Below, piece after piece: positions 15,931 through 25,358 of a stretch of DNA of 64,000 nt. The notes below the pieces were generated by a model. The model worked only from the letters and a program-made list of their open reading frames with translations. It ran no database searches and was not told the DNA's origin. The position numbers were made by a program, and so were the translations under genes. This DNA is from Hymenobacter monticola (GTDB lineage Bacteria; Bacteroidota; Bacteroidia; Cytophagales; Hymenobacteraceae). Every line of letters starts with the position of its first letter. Within the stretch, counting starts at the first letter, position 1. The DNA lies in assembly GCF_022811645.1 (NCBI RefSeq), contig NZ_CP094534.1:124001-188000 (forward strand), in the 5' to 3' direction.

Positions 15931-18369
15931 TTACTTGGCCGGGGCCGACACGCGCAGCACCTCCCCGATTTTCACGGCGCCGTCGGGCTTGTTGTTCCAG
16001 GTTTGCAGGTCAGCGGCTTTCACATTGTAGAGGCGACCTATGCTAAACAAGGTTTCGCCTTTGACGACGGTGTGCAGCATAGCCGGGGCCGGCGCAGTTG
16101 TCGGCGCGGCCGGCGTAGCGGCCCCTTTTTTAGGCGCGTAAAGCGCAGACGGGTTGATTTTCCCACTGTTTTGGCTGGTGGGCACCGGTAGTTGAGCGGG
16201 TGCCAAAGCAGTCGACTGAGCCGCTTTCGTGGCGGGCGCAGCTTTTGCAACTTGGGCGGCCGGGGCCACTCGCGCAACGGCGGCCGGTGCGGCTTCCGAA
16301 GGTTTTAACGTCAGTACCTGCCCCGTGGTCAGCCCATACGGGGCTTCTAGGTGGTTGATAGCAATGAGCGTAGCAGGCGGAATGCCATAGAGCCGGCTAA
16401 CGGAATACACTGTTTCCTTTGCTTCGACGCGGTGCGTAGCATCGGCGGTAATGGACTTGGGAGTGACTGTCGCTGCCTTGGGCGCCCCCGTAATGGCGGG
16501 GGCAAGTGTGGGCGCAGGAGAAGCTACCGGCTTAGCTGCCACCACGGCCGGGTTCGCGGGTGCCGACTCGGGCGCTTTGGAAGAAGCAGGCCGTGGCATG
16601 GGCGCGGGCTTATACACCGCAGCCGGGCGCGCCGGCGCGGGCACGACGGCAGCCGAATCGACTTCGCCGGGCTCGTCGGCCAAGGGCGCGGAAGCCGGGG
16701 CAGCGGCGGGCGGCGGCAGGTAAGTAGCTTTGGCCGCCGAGGGCCGGGCCGGGGCTGGCATCGGGCGCACGGGCGCCGGCTGGGCAGGCGCAGGCGCGAC
16801 GGTTACCGGCGCCGTAGCAGAAGCCGGAACCGAAGCCGGCGCAGTGGCCGCGGTGGCCGCTGCCGTGGCCAGGGTTTCGCCCCAGCCGTCGGCGTCGTCT
16901 GTCATCACGCGCTTGGACTTGGTTTTGCCGTCCTCGCTTTTCACTTTGACTTTCACCTTCACCTGGCCGCCTTCGGTGGCTGCGCGGCGGGGCAGGTTGA
17001 TGGCTTCGTTGGCGGTGCTCACCAAAGCATCGGTTTCCCGCTCGGCAGCAGTTGGGGCTGCGGTGGGACGCTCCAGCGCCACGGCTTCGGTCAGGCTGCG
17101 GTACTCGATGGCGGTTTCGCGCGGGCGGGTGTGTTGCAGCCAGAGCACGCGGCCGGGGCGCAGCTCCTCGTTGCGGGCCATGCGGTTTTTGTTGTACACG
17201 GCTTTCTGGCGCACGCCGTATTTCTGAGCCACGTCAAAAATGCTTTCGCCGGGCTGCAGCACGTGGTATTCCACGGCGGCCGCGTCGCGCTTGCTTTGCA
17301 GGTAGTAGGGCCGGCCGGCCACCACCTTGTCGAAGCCGGTCATCTCGTTGTGGCGCAAGAACTCGCCCAGACGCTTGTGGGCCCGGCGCGCCAGGTCCAC
17401 CATGGTTTCGCCAGGCAGGGCGATTAGGGCGCGCAGGCGGTTGATGCGCACCTCGGCCGTATTGCCGGCCACGGCGGGCGCGTTCAGCAATTCGCCGCGG
17501 CTTTGCAGGCGCTGGTTGGCCAGGATGCCGGCGGCCTGCGTCACGTCGCCCACAGGCACGATGAGCGTATAGGGCCGGTCGGTGGGCACGGCAGTGGCCA
17601 GCAGCCAGCGGTTGTGCAGGGCCAGGGCGGCGGGGTCTACGTGCAGGGCGGTGGCTTGCGCGGCCAGGGGCTGCCCGGCCACGGCCGGGAATTCCTGCAG
17701 CAGCAGCGCAGGCCGGGGGTTGAGGCCACAGGCGGGCTCGAAGGCCACCTTGTGGGCCAGAAACATCAGCACGTAAGGCGAAGTAGCCTCCGTGACGGCC
17801 ATTTCGGTGGCGTCGAAATCGGAAGGCAGCGTGTAGGGCTGCACGCCGCCGGGACCGGTGTAGTAGCTCAGCAGGGCGTTCAGCCAGTTGTGCAGCGGCT
17901 TATTGTTGCGGCTGAGGTAGCGGGCCGCGGCGCGGGTGCTGGCCGTGAGGTGCTGGCGCTCGTCCACGGCACCGTTTACAATGAGGCCCAGGCCGGTGGC
18001 AGTTTCCTGCTTGAGCTGCCAGTAGCCCACGGCGTCGTGGTTGCTGCGGGCGTCGCCAATCAGGGCGCTTTCCTGCAAGGCCAGGTAGCGGAAGTCGAGG
18101 GGCACACCTTCCTCGCGCAGCACGCGGTCAATGATGGGAAACGAGGCATCAGCCAAATCGACGCGGGCCTGGAACGAGGGCTGGTGGCGGCTCAGGCCAT
18201 CCACTTTTTGCTGCACCAGGCGCTGGGCTTCGGCATTTAGCACCAGGTGCAGGCCGGCCACATCCATAGCCGAAGGAACGGTGGGCCGCAGGGGCGCGGT
18301 GGTTTGGGCCACAACGGCTTGTATCAACAGGAGGCTCAGGCCAAGAAAAAGAGCAACGGAATTTCGCAT
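15931..18369 (-). CDS. MltD-like lytic transglycosylase with LysM domains
   Basis: This 812-residue secreted protein has a signal peptide (ending AVVAQ) and an SLT domain at about residues 75-200. The catalytic Glu is in YLALQESALIGD (near residue 99), with AVGYWQLKQETATGLGL and ALLSYYTGPGG matching the family. LysM-type repeats follow: LQPGESIFDVAQKYGV, VEAKETVYSVSRLYGI and the C-terminal VVKGETLFSIGRLYNV, plus a degenerate one (LPGETMVDLARRAHKR). A long Ala/Pro linker separates the second and third. It should cleave peptidoglycan in the periplasm. The ATG at 18369 starts the signal peptide; the frame continues upstream without one. Confidence 0.9.
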   Translation of the reverse strand: MRNSVALFLGLSLLLIQAVVAQTTAPLRPTVPSAMDVAGLHLVLNAEAQRLVQQKVDGLSRHQPSFQARVDLADASFPIIDRVLREEGVPLDFRYLALQESALIGDARSNHDAVGYWQLKQETATGLGLIVNGAVDERQHLTASTRAAARYLSRNNKPLHNWLNALLSYYTGPGGVQPYTLPSDFDATEMAVTEATSPYVLMFLAHKVAFEPACGLNPRPALLLQEFPAVAGQPLAAQATALHVDPAALALHNRWLLATAVPTDRPYTLIVPVGDVTQAAGILANQRLQSRGELLNAPAVAGNTAEVRINRLRALIALPGETMVDLARRAHKRLGEFLRHNEMTGFDKVVAGRPYYLQSKRDAAAVEYHVLQPGESIFDVAQKYGVRQKAVYNKNRMARNEELRPGRVLWLQHTRPRETAIEYRSLTEAVALERPTAAPTAAERETDALVSTANEAINLPRRAATEGGQVKVKVKVKSEDGKTKSKRVMTDDADGWGETLATAAATAATAPASVPASATAPVTVAPAPAQPAPVRPMPAPARPSAAKATYLPPPAAAPASAPLADEPGEVDSAAVVPAPARPAAVYKPAPMPRPASSKAPESAPANPAVVAAKPVASPAPTLAPAITGAPKAATVTPKSITADATHRVEAKETVYSVSRLYGIPPATLIAINHLEAPYGLTTGQVLTLKPSEAAPAAVARVAPAAQVAKAAPATKAAQSTALAPAQLPVPTSQNSGKINPSALYAPKKGAATPAAPTTAPAPAMLHTVVKGETLFSIGRLYNVKAADLQTWNNKPDGAVKIGEVLRVSAPAK

Positions 18370-18464
18370 AAGCAAGACGGGCGAGAGGCGGCCACCGCGG
18401 CCCCCTCCCGCCCGGAAGTTGCAAAGAACCTGAATTTTGAGCAAAAAGCCCGTCATGGCCAACG

Positions 18465-18566
18465 CCGCCTGTCATCCTGAGCGCAGCGAAGGACCTTCGC
18501 CCGCCAGAACGACTTGCAGAAGTTCAGCCGATGCAAGTCCTTCGCTGCGCTCAGGATGACAGGCGG
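18465..18566. repeat. Intergenic palindrome, family B (GTCATCCTGAGCGCAGCGAA)
   Basis: CCGCCTGTCATCCTGAGCGC at the left mirrors GCGCTCAGGATGACAGGCGG at the right, with CAGCGAAGGA/TCCTTCGCTG inside and an unpaired centre. Relatives lie at 24103-24201 and 45860-45965. It lies between the transglycosylase and barrel genes. Confidence 0.85.
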
Positions 18567-18620
18567 TTATGTTAGTTAGTTGAGCACGCGAGATGCTTCG
18601 CTGCGCGCCGCCTGACGTTC

Positions 18621-21554
18621 TTACTGCGGCCCGCCGCCACCGCCGCCACCGCTGGGCGGCGGGCCGCCCTGGCTGCCTCCGCCACCTTGGCCACCGCCAT
18701 CGGGCCGGCCGAAGCCGCCGCGGCCCTCGCCCCGGCCTTCGCGGCCACCACCGCCTTCGGAGGTGGGTGCTATCACGTTGCCGCTGCGGATGTTGTAGGT
18801 GAACATCAGCATGAAGTAGCGCTGCAGGATGTTGGTTTGCACGTCTTCGTAGTAGGCCTCCGTCACATTGCGCGAGATGCTGCGGTTCTGGCCCAACAGG
18901 TCGAAGGCGTATACTTTGATTTCGCCGCGCTGGCCCGGAAACAGCTTCTTGCCGATGCTGGCGTTCCAGAGCGCATACTGCTGGTTGTAGCCGGCCGAGA
19001 GGCCGGCGTAGGCCTGGTGCACGAGGTCGGTGGCAATGTTGATGCCGGGACCCACAATCCAGTTCAGCCGCGCCCGCGTCACCTGCGAGAAGTAGTTGGT
19101 ATTGAGCCGCGTTTGCAGGGTGTTGATGACGTAGTTCTTATTTGACGTCGTCGAAGCCGTGAAGTCGAGATTGGGGCTGATGTTGGAGCTCAGCGTGAGG
19201 CCGGCTCCGAACGAGGGCACGCGGGCGTAGTTCAGGCCGCCGTTCACGAGGCCCGGGTTTTGGGAGAAACCGGCGTTGGCGCTCAGGTTCACGTTGGTTT
19301 TGAGGGCCTTGATGGGGCGGCCGTAGCTGGCCAGCGAGCGCACGTTGTACTGCTGGCTCAGGTTGGTGGGCTGGGTGAGCTGGCCCCCGGCCGGAATGGT
19401 GACGGGCGGCGCGCCCTCGGGCGTCACGGTGGTTTCGCGGGCCGCCACAATGGTGCGGTTCGAAATCGGGTTCTGCGTGTAGGAGCCCGAGAGCAGCGCG
19501 AAGAAGTTGCTCGACACCTCCGGGTTCGAAACCGAGTAGCGGATGTTCACCGAGTGCTGGAATTCCTGGCGCAACGTGGGGTTGCCGATGGTGAGCTGCA
19601 GCGGGTTGGAGTTGTTCACCACGGCCTGCAGCTGGCCCACGCTGGGCGGGTTGGTGTTGGTGCGGTAGAACAGGCGCAGGTTTTTCTGGCGCGTGAAGCG
19701 GTAGTTCACGTTGGCGTTGGGCAGCACGTTCACGAAGGTGTAGCGCCCGATGCTGGGCCGCGGGTAGCGCGCGTCACTGTACAGTTCGGCGTATTGGCCC
19801 GATAGCCCCACGCCCGCCTGCAGCTTCTGGGTGACGTGCCGGAACGTGACGCCGCCGGCCTGCGTGAGGTAGTAGTTGTCGAACACGTTGCTCAGCCCCT
19901 CGTTTAGCTGGCGGGTGTCGCCGCTCAGCCGGTCGTAGGTGTACTTCTCGCTGTTGTTGGGCGCGTAGTTGATGGTGTAGTTGCCCTGCAGCATGTATTG
20001 CTTCGAGAGGGCCTCCGTCAGGGCCAGGTTGGCGCTGATGTTGCCGCCGTGCTGGTCGAGGTTGCTCAGCTGGTTGAGGTTGTTCCGGGCCGAGCCCGTG
20101 TCCTCGGTCAGGAGCGTGGTGGTGGACGTGCGCTGGTTGTAAGCGCCCCCAACGCTGAGGCTGGCCGTGCGGCCCGGCTTGGCAAAGCGGTGGCGGAACA
20201 GCACGTCACCACCGGTGTTCATTCCCTGGTTTTCGCCGGTGTATTGGCTGTTGATGCGGCTCTGCTCGCTGCCGCGGCGGCTGGTGACGCCATTGAGCAC
20301 GCTGTTCGAGTTGTTCATTTGCGAGCTGAACCGCGGCCGGAACAGAATGGAGTTGGCCGAGTCAATTTTATGCTCCAGCCGCAGGTTCAAGCGGTGGTTG
20401 GTGTTCTGGCTGCGGGCGTTGGCGGCCTGGTTGAAGCGCGTGCTGGCCGTGTCCACGTAATAGCGCTGCGTGGTGCTGCCCAGGGCGTTGTTGGCGTGGT
20501 TGAAGAAGTAACTGGACGAGAGGTCCGTCTTCTTATTCCAGGAGTTCGAGTAGTTCAGGCCCGCCGCGTTGGTGGTCGTGATGCCGCCGCTCTGGTTCAC
20601 CAGGAAGTCGCCGGCGTTGCCGCCGTTGCCGCCCCCGCCGCGGTTGCCTCCGCCCCCGCGGCCGCCGCCGCCGGTATTGGAGTTGCCCACCACCCCCAGC
20701 AGGTCTTCGGTGCCGAAGTTCTGCTCGTTCACGTTGTTGCTCTGGGCCAGCACCGCCACGCGCTGGTTGCCGTTGAACTTGTTGATGTTGCCGCTGGCCC
20801 GGTAGTGGTCGGGCCCGGCGCCGCCCACCACGCGCCCAAAGGTGCCGTTGCGAAATTCAATCTTCGTCACGATGTTGATGGTCTTGGTCGTGTTGCCATC
20901 GTCGAAGCCCGAAAAGCGGCTCTGCTCGCTGCGCTGGTCAAATACCTCCACTTTGTCCACCATTTCGGCGGGCAGGTTTTTCAGCACCGCGTCGGGGTCG
21001 GTGCCGAAGAAGGGCTTGCCGTCCACCAGCACCTGGGCCACGTTTTCGCCCTGGGCCTGAATCTTGCCGTCGGCCCCGCGGGCCACGCCGGGCATCTTTT
21101 CGATGAGGTCGCCGGTGTTGGCGTCGGGGTTGGTTTTGAAGGCGCGGGCGTTGTACTGCGTGGTGTCGCCCTTCTGCACGCTCTGCGCCGCCTGGCCCGT
21201 CACCACCACGCCTTTCAGCTGAATGCCACCGGTTTGCAGCGCCAGCGTGCCCAGCGTCACGGGCGTCCCGCTCACCGTCACGGACTGGCTCAGCTTGGCG
21301 TACCCCACAAAAGAAGCGTCGAGCACGTAGCGCCCGGCCGTCACGTTGTCGAACTGAAACTTGCCTTCGGTGTCCACGGCCGTGCCGCGCTTCACCGAGT
21401 CGGGCAGGTGAATGAGCAGCACGTTGGCCCCGATGAGCGGCGACTGGTCTTTGCCGTCGGTCACGCGGCCGCTCACCGTGGTGGGCGCAGGCGCCTGCGC
21501 CCGGGCCGCGCCCACGCCAATCAACAAAAAGAAAAGCAGGGTAAAATGCCGCAT
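18621..21554 (-). CDS. TonB-type outer-membrane beta-barrel protein with carboxypeptidase-like N-domain
   Basis: This 977-residue protein has a signal peptide (ending ARAQ), a CarboxypepD_reg-like domain at about residues 27-105 (VSGRVTDGKDQSPLIGANV, GKFQFDNVTAGRYVLDASFVGY), and a plug-like region (GDLIEKMPGVARGADGKIQA, VAQVLVDGKPFFGTDPDAVL). A large barrel follows. The segment at about residues 285-310 is a run of Gly with Asn/Arg, and the C-terminal 60 residues are Gly-rich and disordered (RGEGRGGFGRPDGGGQGGGG), so the terminal barrel strand is followed by a tail. The substrate is unknown. There is no SusD-type gene beside it. Confidence 0.88.
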   Translation of the reverse strand: MRHFTLLFFLLIGVGAARAQAPAPTTVSGRVTDGKDQSPLIGANVLLIHLPDSVKRGTAVDTEGKFQFDNVTAGRYVLDASFVGYAKLSQSVTVSGTPVTLGTLALQTGGIQLKGVVVTGQAAQSVQKGDTTQYNARAFKTNPDANTGDLIEKMPGVARGADGKIQAQGENVAQVLVDGKPFFGTDPDAVLKNLPAEMVDKVEVFDQRSEQSRFSGFDDGNTTKTINIVTKIEFRNGTFGRVVGGAGPDHYRASGNINKFNGNQRVAVLAQSNNVNEQNFGTEDLLGVVGNSNTGGGGRGGGGNRGGGGNGGNAGDFLVNQSGGITTTNAAGLNYSNSWNKKTDLSSSYFFNHANNALGSTTQRYYVDTASTRFNQAANARSQNTNHRLNLRLEHKIDSANSILFRPRFSSQMNNSNSVLNGVTSRRGSEQSRINSQYTGENQGMNTGGDVLFRHRFAKPGRTASLSVGGAYNQRTSTTTLLTEDTGSARNNLNQLSNLDQHGGNISANLALTEALSKQYMLQGNYTINYAPNNSEKYTYDRLSGDTRQLNEGLSNVFDNYYLTQAGGVTFRHVTQKLQAGVGLSGQYAELYSDARYPRPSIGRYTFVNVLPNANVNYRFTRQKNLRLFYRTNTNPPSVGQLQAVVNNSNPLQLTIGNPTLRQEFQHSVNIRYSVSNPEVSSNFFALLSGSYTQNPISNRTIVAARETTVTPEGAPPVTIPAGGQLTQPTNLSQQYNVRSLASYGRPIKALKTNVNLSANAGFSQNPGLVNGGLNYARVPSFGAGLTLSSNISPNLDFTASTTSNKNYVINTLQTRLNTNYFSQVTRARLNWIVGPGINIATDLVHQAYAGLSAGYNQQYALWNASIGKKLFPGQRGEIKVYAFDLLGQNRSISRNVTEAYYEDVQTNILQRYFMLMFTYNIRSGNVIAPTSEGGGGREGRGEGRGGFGRPDGGGQGGGGSQGGPPPSGGGGGGGPQ

Positions 21555-21637
21555 GCGAAGGAATTAAGCGCTGGAAGTTTGTCTTGACGGGATTAGCCCG
21601 GCTAAGGTTGGGAAACCAAAAACAATCGATTGTGTGG

Positions 21638-22282
21638 CTACTGCTTTTTGCGGAGCAGTAGCAGCCCATCACGCAGGGGCAGAAACACCGGCTCCACGCG
21701 CGCGTCCTGGGCTACTTTGTCGTTGAAGGCACGCACCAGGGGTGTGTCCTTATCGCCCGTTTTCAGCGTGTGTTCGGGCAGCACCTTGCCGCTCCACAGC
21801 ACGTTGTCGACGATGAGCAAGCCGCCCGGCCGCACCTGTTCAATGACGGCTTCAAAGTACGCGTCGTTGTTTCGCTTGTCGGCGTCAATAAAGACCAAGT
21901 CCCACACTTCATCGACCAGGCCCGGCAAAACATCGAGCGCCGCGCCGATGTGCAATTGCACCCGCTCCGTGAGCCCAGCCGCCGCCACGTAGCGCCGGAT
22001 GCGGCTTTCCTTTTCCGGGTCGATTTCGATGGTATGCAGTTGTCCATCTGCCGCCAACCCTTCGCTTAAACACAGCGTGGCATACCCGCAAAACGTGCCG
22101 ATTTCGAGCACGCGCCGCGGCTGCATCAGGTGGCTGAGCATACTCAGGAAGCGGCCCTGCACGTGGCCGCTGCTCATGCGCGGCATCAGGGTTTGCAGGT
22201 GGGTTTCGCGGGTAAGCTGGGCCAGCAATGGCGGCTCGGGCGCGGTGTGCAGGGCGGCGTAGAGGTCGAGCGGGTCGGTCAT
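21638..22282 (-). CDS. Class I SAM-dependent O-methyltransferase
   Basis: This 214-residue protein belongs to the caffeoyl-CoA/catechol O-methyltransferase-like family. The SAM site is VLEIGTFCGYATLCLSEGL with the acidic TIEIDPEKESRIRRY, and the metal-binding DLVFIDADKRNNDAYFE and GGLLIVDNVLWSGKV are typical. It should methylate a hydroxyl of a small molecule or RNA base in the cytoplasm. It follows the SRA gene on the same strand with a gap of about 110 bases containing a hairpin, so co-transcription is uncertain. Confidence 0.93.
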   Translation of the reverse strand: MTDPLDLYAALHTAPEPPLLAQLTRETHLQTLMPRMSSGHVQGRFLSMLSHLMQPRRVLEIGTFCGYATLCLSEGLAADGQLHTIEIDPEKESRIRRYVAAAGLTERVQLHIGAALDVLPGLVDEVWDLVFIDADKRNNDAYFEAVIEQVRPGGLLIVDNVLWSGKVLPEHTLKTGDKDTPLVRAFNDKVAQDARVEPVFLPLRDGLLLLRKKQ

Positions 22283-22324
22283 GATTGTTCTGCCGGATTT
22301 TACCGCAGAAGGCGCAGAAGTTTG

Positions 22325-22355
22325 CGCAGAAGAACGCAGAGGATGTTCTTCTGCG
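22325..22355. terminator. Hairpin between SRA and methyltransferase genes
   Basis: CGCAGAAGAAC and GTTCTTCTGCG pair around a 9-base loop. It lies downstream of the SRA stop codon on the minus strand. No clear T run follows, so termination is uncertain. Confidence 0.4.
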
Positions 22356-22394
22356 ACATCAGCATAAGCTTAGGCGCCTTGTGCGGTGAAGAAA

Positions 22395-22844
22395 TTAAAT
22401 GAAATGCCGCAGCCGAAAAACGTACACGAGAAAGCCCGATTTCCCCGGCCCATAGGTGGAACCCACCACCCGGTACAGTCCTTCGTAGCGGTACACTTCT
22501 AGCTCGTCGTCCTCGGCCGGCACCTTGCGCAGCACGCGCACCGGCAGGCCGGTTTCAATGCTGCGCAGCAGGGCCAGGATGCCGGTGGTGGCCACCTGGT
22601 CCATGATTTGGCGGCCGGTTTTGGGGTCGCGCCCTCCGTTGCCCGAGTACAGGATTTCCTCTTCCTCAAAATTATCTTCCTCGTACTGCCCGGCCAGCAC
22701 GATGCTTTCGGCACCAAGCTGCCGGGTGCCGCACACGCCGGTCCGGCGCGGCCGGTGCACCCCGCTCAACGATAAGTCGATGCGGTTGCGGAAAGTATCG
22801 CCGGGCCGGTAGCTGCCCACGTGGCCGAATACCGGCTGGCTCAT
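22395..22844 (-). CDS. Stand-alone SRA/YDG-domain protein
   Basis: This 149-residue protein is entirely one SRA (SET- and RING-associated, YDG) domain. The hallmarks are FGHVGSYRPGDTFRNRIDLS, LSGVHRPRRTGVCGT, GAESIVLAGQYEEDN, GNGGRDPKTGRQIMDQ and the end YRYEGLYRVV...GKSGFLVYVFRLRHF. In eukaryotes this fold flips out 5-methylcytosine; bacterial versions are usually fused to or paired with HNH nucleases in modification-dependent restriction. No nuclease domain is present in the protein or next to it. Its start codon overlaps the stop of the upstream M16 peptidase gene by 4 bases, so the two are translationally coupled. Confidence 0.92.
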   Translation of the reverse strand: MSQPVFGHVGSYRPGDTFRNRIDLSLSGVHRPRRTGVCGTRQLGAESIVLAGQYEEDNFEEEEILYSGNGGRDPKTGRQIMDQVATTGILALLRSIETGLPVRVLRKVPAEDDELEVYRYEGLYRVVGSTYGPGKSGFLVYVFRLRHFI

Positions 22845-24079
22845 TTCCCTTCCGGCACGTACTGCAGCACGCTCAGGTGGTCCTCGGTCAGCACCTCGTT
22901 GGCCATGTCCTGCAGTTGAGCGGCCGACACGCGCTCGATTTTCTCAAAAATCTCGCTCAATGGCTCCACGCGGCCCAGGTCGAGGGTGCTTTTGCCCAGC
23001 AGCTGCATCAGGCCGCTGTTGCTTTCCTCGCTCATCGCCAGCTGGCCCATGAGCTGGTGCTTGGCAATGTGCAGCTGATTGGTGGTGAGCGACTTTTCGC
23101 GCAGCAGCTTCAACTCCTTCTGCACCAGGCCCAGCGTGCGGTTCAACTGCTTGCCTTCGGTGCCGAAGTAGATGCCGAACAGGCCGGTGTCGGTGTAGGG
23201 CGAGTAGGTGCTGTCGATGGTGTACACTAAGCCGTACTTCTCGCGCACCGCCAGGTTGAGGCGCGAGTTCATGCCCGGCCCGCCCAGGATGTTATTCAGC
23301 ATGAAAAACGGGATGCGGCGAGCGTCGGTCAGCGCGTAGGCCGGGCCGCCCACCAGGCAGTGCGCCTGCGAGATGGGCCGCTTTTCGACCTGCGTTTTGC
23401 GCGTGTAATCCCCTACCGGCCGGCGCACGCGCGGCCCCCGCTTGGCCGGCAGCGGCGCCAAGAACTTGTCGGCCAGCTTCTTCACCGATTCAAACGGCAG
23501 GTTGCTCACCGAGCTGAACACCAGCCGGTCGGTGCGCATCTGCTCCTGCAGAAAGGCATAAAAATCAGACGTCTGGAAACGGCTCACGCTTTCGCGCGTG
23601 CCCAGGATGTTGACGCCCAGCGGGTGGTCGCCAAAAATCACCGTATCGAAGTCGTCCACAATGGCGTCTTCGGGCGCATCCTGGTACATGCTCATTTCCT
23701 CCAGAATCACGCCCCGCTCCTTCTCCACCTCGCGGCCCGGAAACACGGAATTGAACGTGAGGTCAGTCAGCAACTCAAACGCCCGCTCGAAGTGCGTGCT
23801 CAGCAGCGCGGCGTAGAAGCAGATTTTCTCCTTGGTGGTGTAGGCGTTCAGCTCACCGCCCACGGTTTCGAGGCGGTTAAGAATGTGGAAGCTCTTGCGC
23901 TTCTCGGTGCCCTTGAAGGCCATGTGCTCCCAAAAGTGGGCCAGCCCTTGCTGGTGCGGGGCCTCATCGCGCGAGCCAATGTCGAGCAGAAATCCGCAAT
24001 GCGCTATTTTAGTGTGCGGTACCTGCTTGTGCAAGAGGCGGATACCGTTGGGATATTTGTGAATGTGATAATCGAGCAT
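22841..24079 (-). CDS. M16-family zinc metallopeptidase
   Basis: This 412-residue protein has the inverted zinc motif HFWEH (residues 48-52) in GLAHFWEHMAFKGT and the distal Glu in GVILEEMSMY (near 127). Two M16 halves follow, with the second domain carrying GPGMNSRLNLAVREKYGLVYTI. There is no signal peptide, so it is a cytoplasmic or processing-type peptidase. It overlaps the SRA gene by ATGA. A TACCTTTG -7 element lies at 24087-24094, only 8 bases before the ATG, so the message may be nearly leaderless. Confidence 0.95.
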   Translation of the reverse strand: MLDYHIHKYPNGIRLLHKQVPHTKIAHCGFLLDIGSRDEAPHQQGLAHFWEHMAFKGTEKRKSFHILNRLETVGGELNAYTTKEKICFYAALLSTHFERAFELLTDLTFNSVFPGREVEKERGVILEEMSMYQDAPEDAIVDDFDTVIFGDHPLGVNILGTRESVSRFQTSDFYAFLQEQMRTDRLVFSSVSNLPFESVKKLADKFLAPLPAKRGPRVRRPVGDYTRKTQVEKRPISQAHCLVGGPAYALTDARRIPFFMLNNILGGPGMNSRLNLAVREKYGLVYTIDSTYSPYTDTGLFGIYFGTEGKQLNRTLGLVQKELKLLREKSLTTNQLHIAKHQLMGQLAMSEESNSGLMQLLGKSTLDLGRVEPLSEIFEKIERVSAAQLQDMANEVLTEDHLSVLQYVPEGK

Positions 24080-24102
24080 AAGAAAACAAAGGTACGGCCG
24101 CC

Positions 24103-24201
24103 TCGCCTGTCGTCCTGAGCGCAGCGAAGGACCTGATTACGGACGAACCGCAGTTGTTCAGCGGTAATCAGGTCCTTCGCTATGCTCGGGACGAGAGGCG
24201 A
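24103..24201. repeat. Intergenic palindrome, family B
   Basis: GTCGTCCTGAGCGCAGCGAA and its complement GCTATGCTCGGGACGA are less perfect than in the other copies, while the inner GGACCTGATTAC/GTAATCAGGTCC is perfect. It separates the M16 and heptosyltransferase genes. Confidence 0.8.
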
Positions 24202-24211
24202 TTTTTGACAA

Positions 24212-25225
24212 TTACATAACCGGCAGCGTGGCCAGTAGTTGCCCTGTTTCAATAGTATATGCGCAGCGAAAGTGCCCCAACGGGCAGGCACCGTGCCCGT
24301 GCAACCCGCAGGGCTTGCAGGCCAGTGGCTCCCGGGTTTCCACTACAAACGAAGTAGGGCTCAGCGGCCCAAACCCAAACGCCGGCACCGTGCTGCAGAA
24401 AATGGCCGTGACCGGCGCCCCTACCGCCGAGCACAGGTGCATGGGCGCCGAGTCGTTCACGTAGTTCATCACGGCCCCACGCATGAGGGCCGCCGACGCC
24501 AGCAGGCCAATTTTGCCGGCAATGCTCACCACGTTTTCGCGCCCGCTGGCCGCCGCCAGCCGCTCGCAGGCAGCCACGTCGGGCGGGCCGCCTAGCAGAT
24601 ACACGTGCATACCGGCGGGCAGGGCCGCCAGCAACTCCAGCCACTTGGTTTCCGGGTACTGCTTGGTAAACCACACCGAAGTGGGTGCAAGGCAGAGGTA
24701 GGGACCGGCCGCGGCGTAAGGCGCCACCGCCGCTTCATCCGCCGCCGAAGGATAGAGCCGCGGCGGCACCAGCGGCGTGGGCACGGCATCCGTCAGCAAG
24801 CGCAGATTGCGCGTTACTTCGTGGGTACCGTCGCCGATGTGGTGCGGCACACGCCGCGTGAAAAACCGGCTGAGCGGGTTTTTAGCAAAGCCGATGCGCT
24901 CTTTCGCTTTCGAGAAAGCAGTGAGGAAACCCGTGCTGGCAAAGCGCTGCAGCGTGACCACCCGGCCATAGTGCGCCACTCGAATCTGGCCCAGCAGGTC
25001 CCACAGGGCGGCGTATTTGTGGTGCTTCTTGTCCCAGATGAGCACCTGGCGCACGTGGGGGTGGCCGGCCAGCAGGCCCTCGTTGCCGCGGCGCACCAGC
25101 ACGTCCACGGGCGTGCCGGGCTTGGTGTGGTGCAGGTATTCCAGCAGCGCCGTCATCAGAATAACGTCGCCAATGAAAGCGGTTTGGATGAGCAGCGTGG
25201 CGGGCGAAGCAGAAGGTGTAAGCAC
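24212..25225 (-). CDS. Glycosyltransferase family 9 (heptosyltransferase-like)
   Basis: This 337-residue protein has the GT-B layout of ADP-heptose:LPS heptosyltransferases: TLLIQTAFIGDVILMTALLEYL at the N-terminus, the acceptor-side region RHDQ-like RVPHHIGDGTHEVTRNLRLL, and the C-terminal donor site PYLCLAPTSVWFTKQYPETKWLEL and NDSAPMHLCSAVGAPVTAIF. It adds a heptose or similar sugar to lipopolysaccharide core on the inner face of the membrane. The start is GTG at 25225. Four cysteines near the C-terminus (REPLACKPCGLHGHGACPLGHFRC) are common in this subgroup. Confidence 0.93.
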   Translation of the reverse strand: MLTPSASPATLLIQTAFIGDVILMTALLEYLHHTKPGTPVDVLVRRGNEGLLAGHPHVRQVLIWDKKHHKYAALWDLLGQIRVAHYGRVVTLQRFASTGFLTAFSKAKERIGFAKNPLSRFFTRRVPHHIGDGTHEVTRNLRLLTDAVPTPLVPPRLYPSAADEAAVAPYAAAGPYLCLAPTSVWFTKQYPETKWLELLAALPAGMHVYLLGGPPDVAACERLAAASGRENVVSIAGKIGLLASAALMRGAVMNYVNDSAPMHLCSAVGAPVTAIFCSTVPAFGFGPLSPTSFVVETREPLACKPCGLHGHGACPLGHFRCAYTIETGQLLATLPVM

Positions 25226-25295
25226 AAACCAAAATTACGCTTCGGCGTGCGCCCAACTATTCGGTATTGGCGGGGGCCATGGGCGTGGGATGCAA

Positions 25296-25341
25296 AACGA
25301 GGCCTTGGGGGCGTACCGTAATACGCCGCCAAGGCCTCGTT
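25296..25341. terminator. Hairpin downstream of the Lrp gene
   Basis: AACGAGGCCTTGG and CCAAGGCCTCGTT are perfect 13-base arms around a loop of 20 bases. It lies 18 bases past the Lrp/AsnC stop on the minus strand. No long T run follows. Confidence 0.6.
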
Positions 25342-25358
25342 CAAGTGCGTAATTTGCT

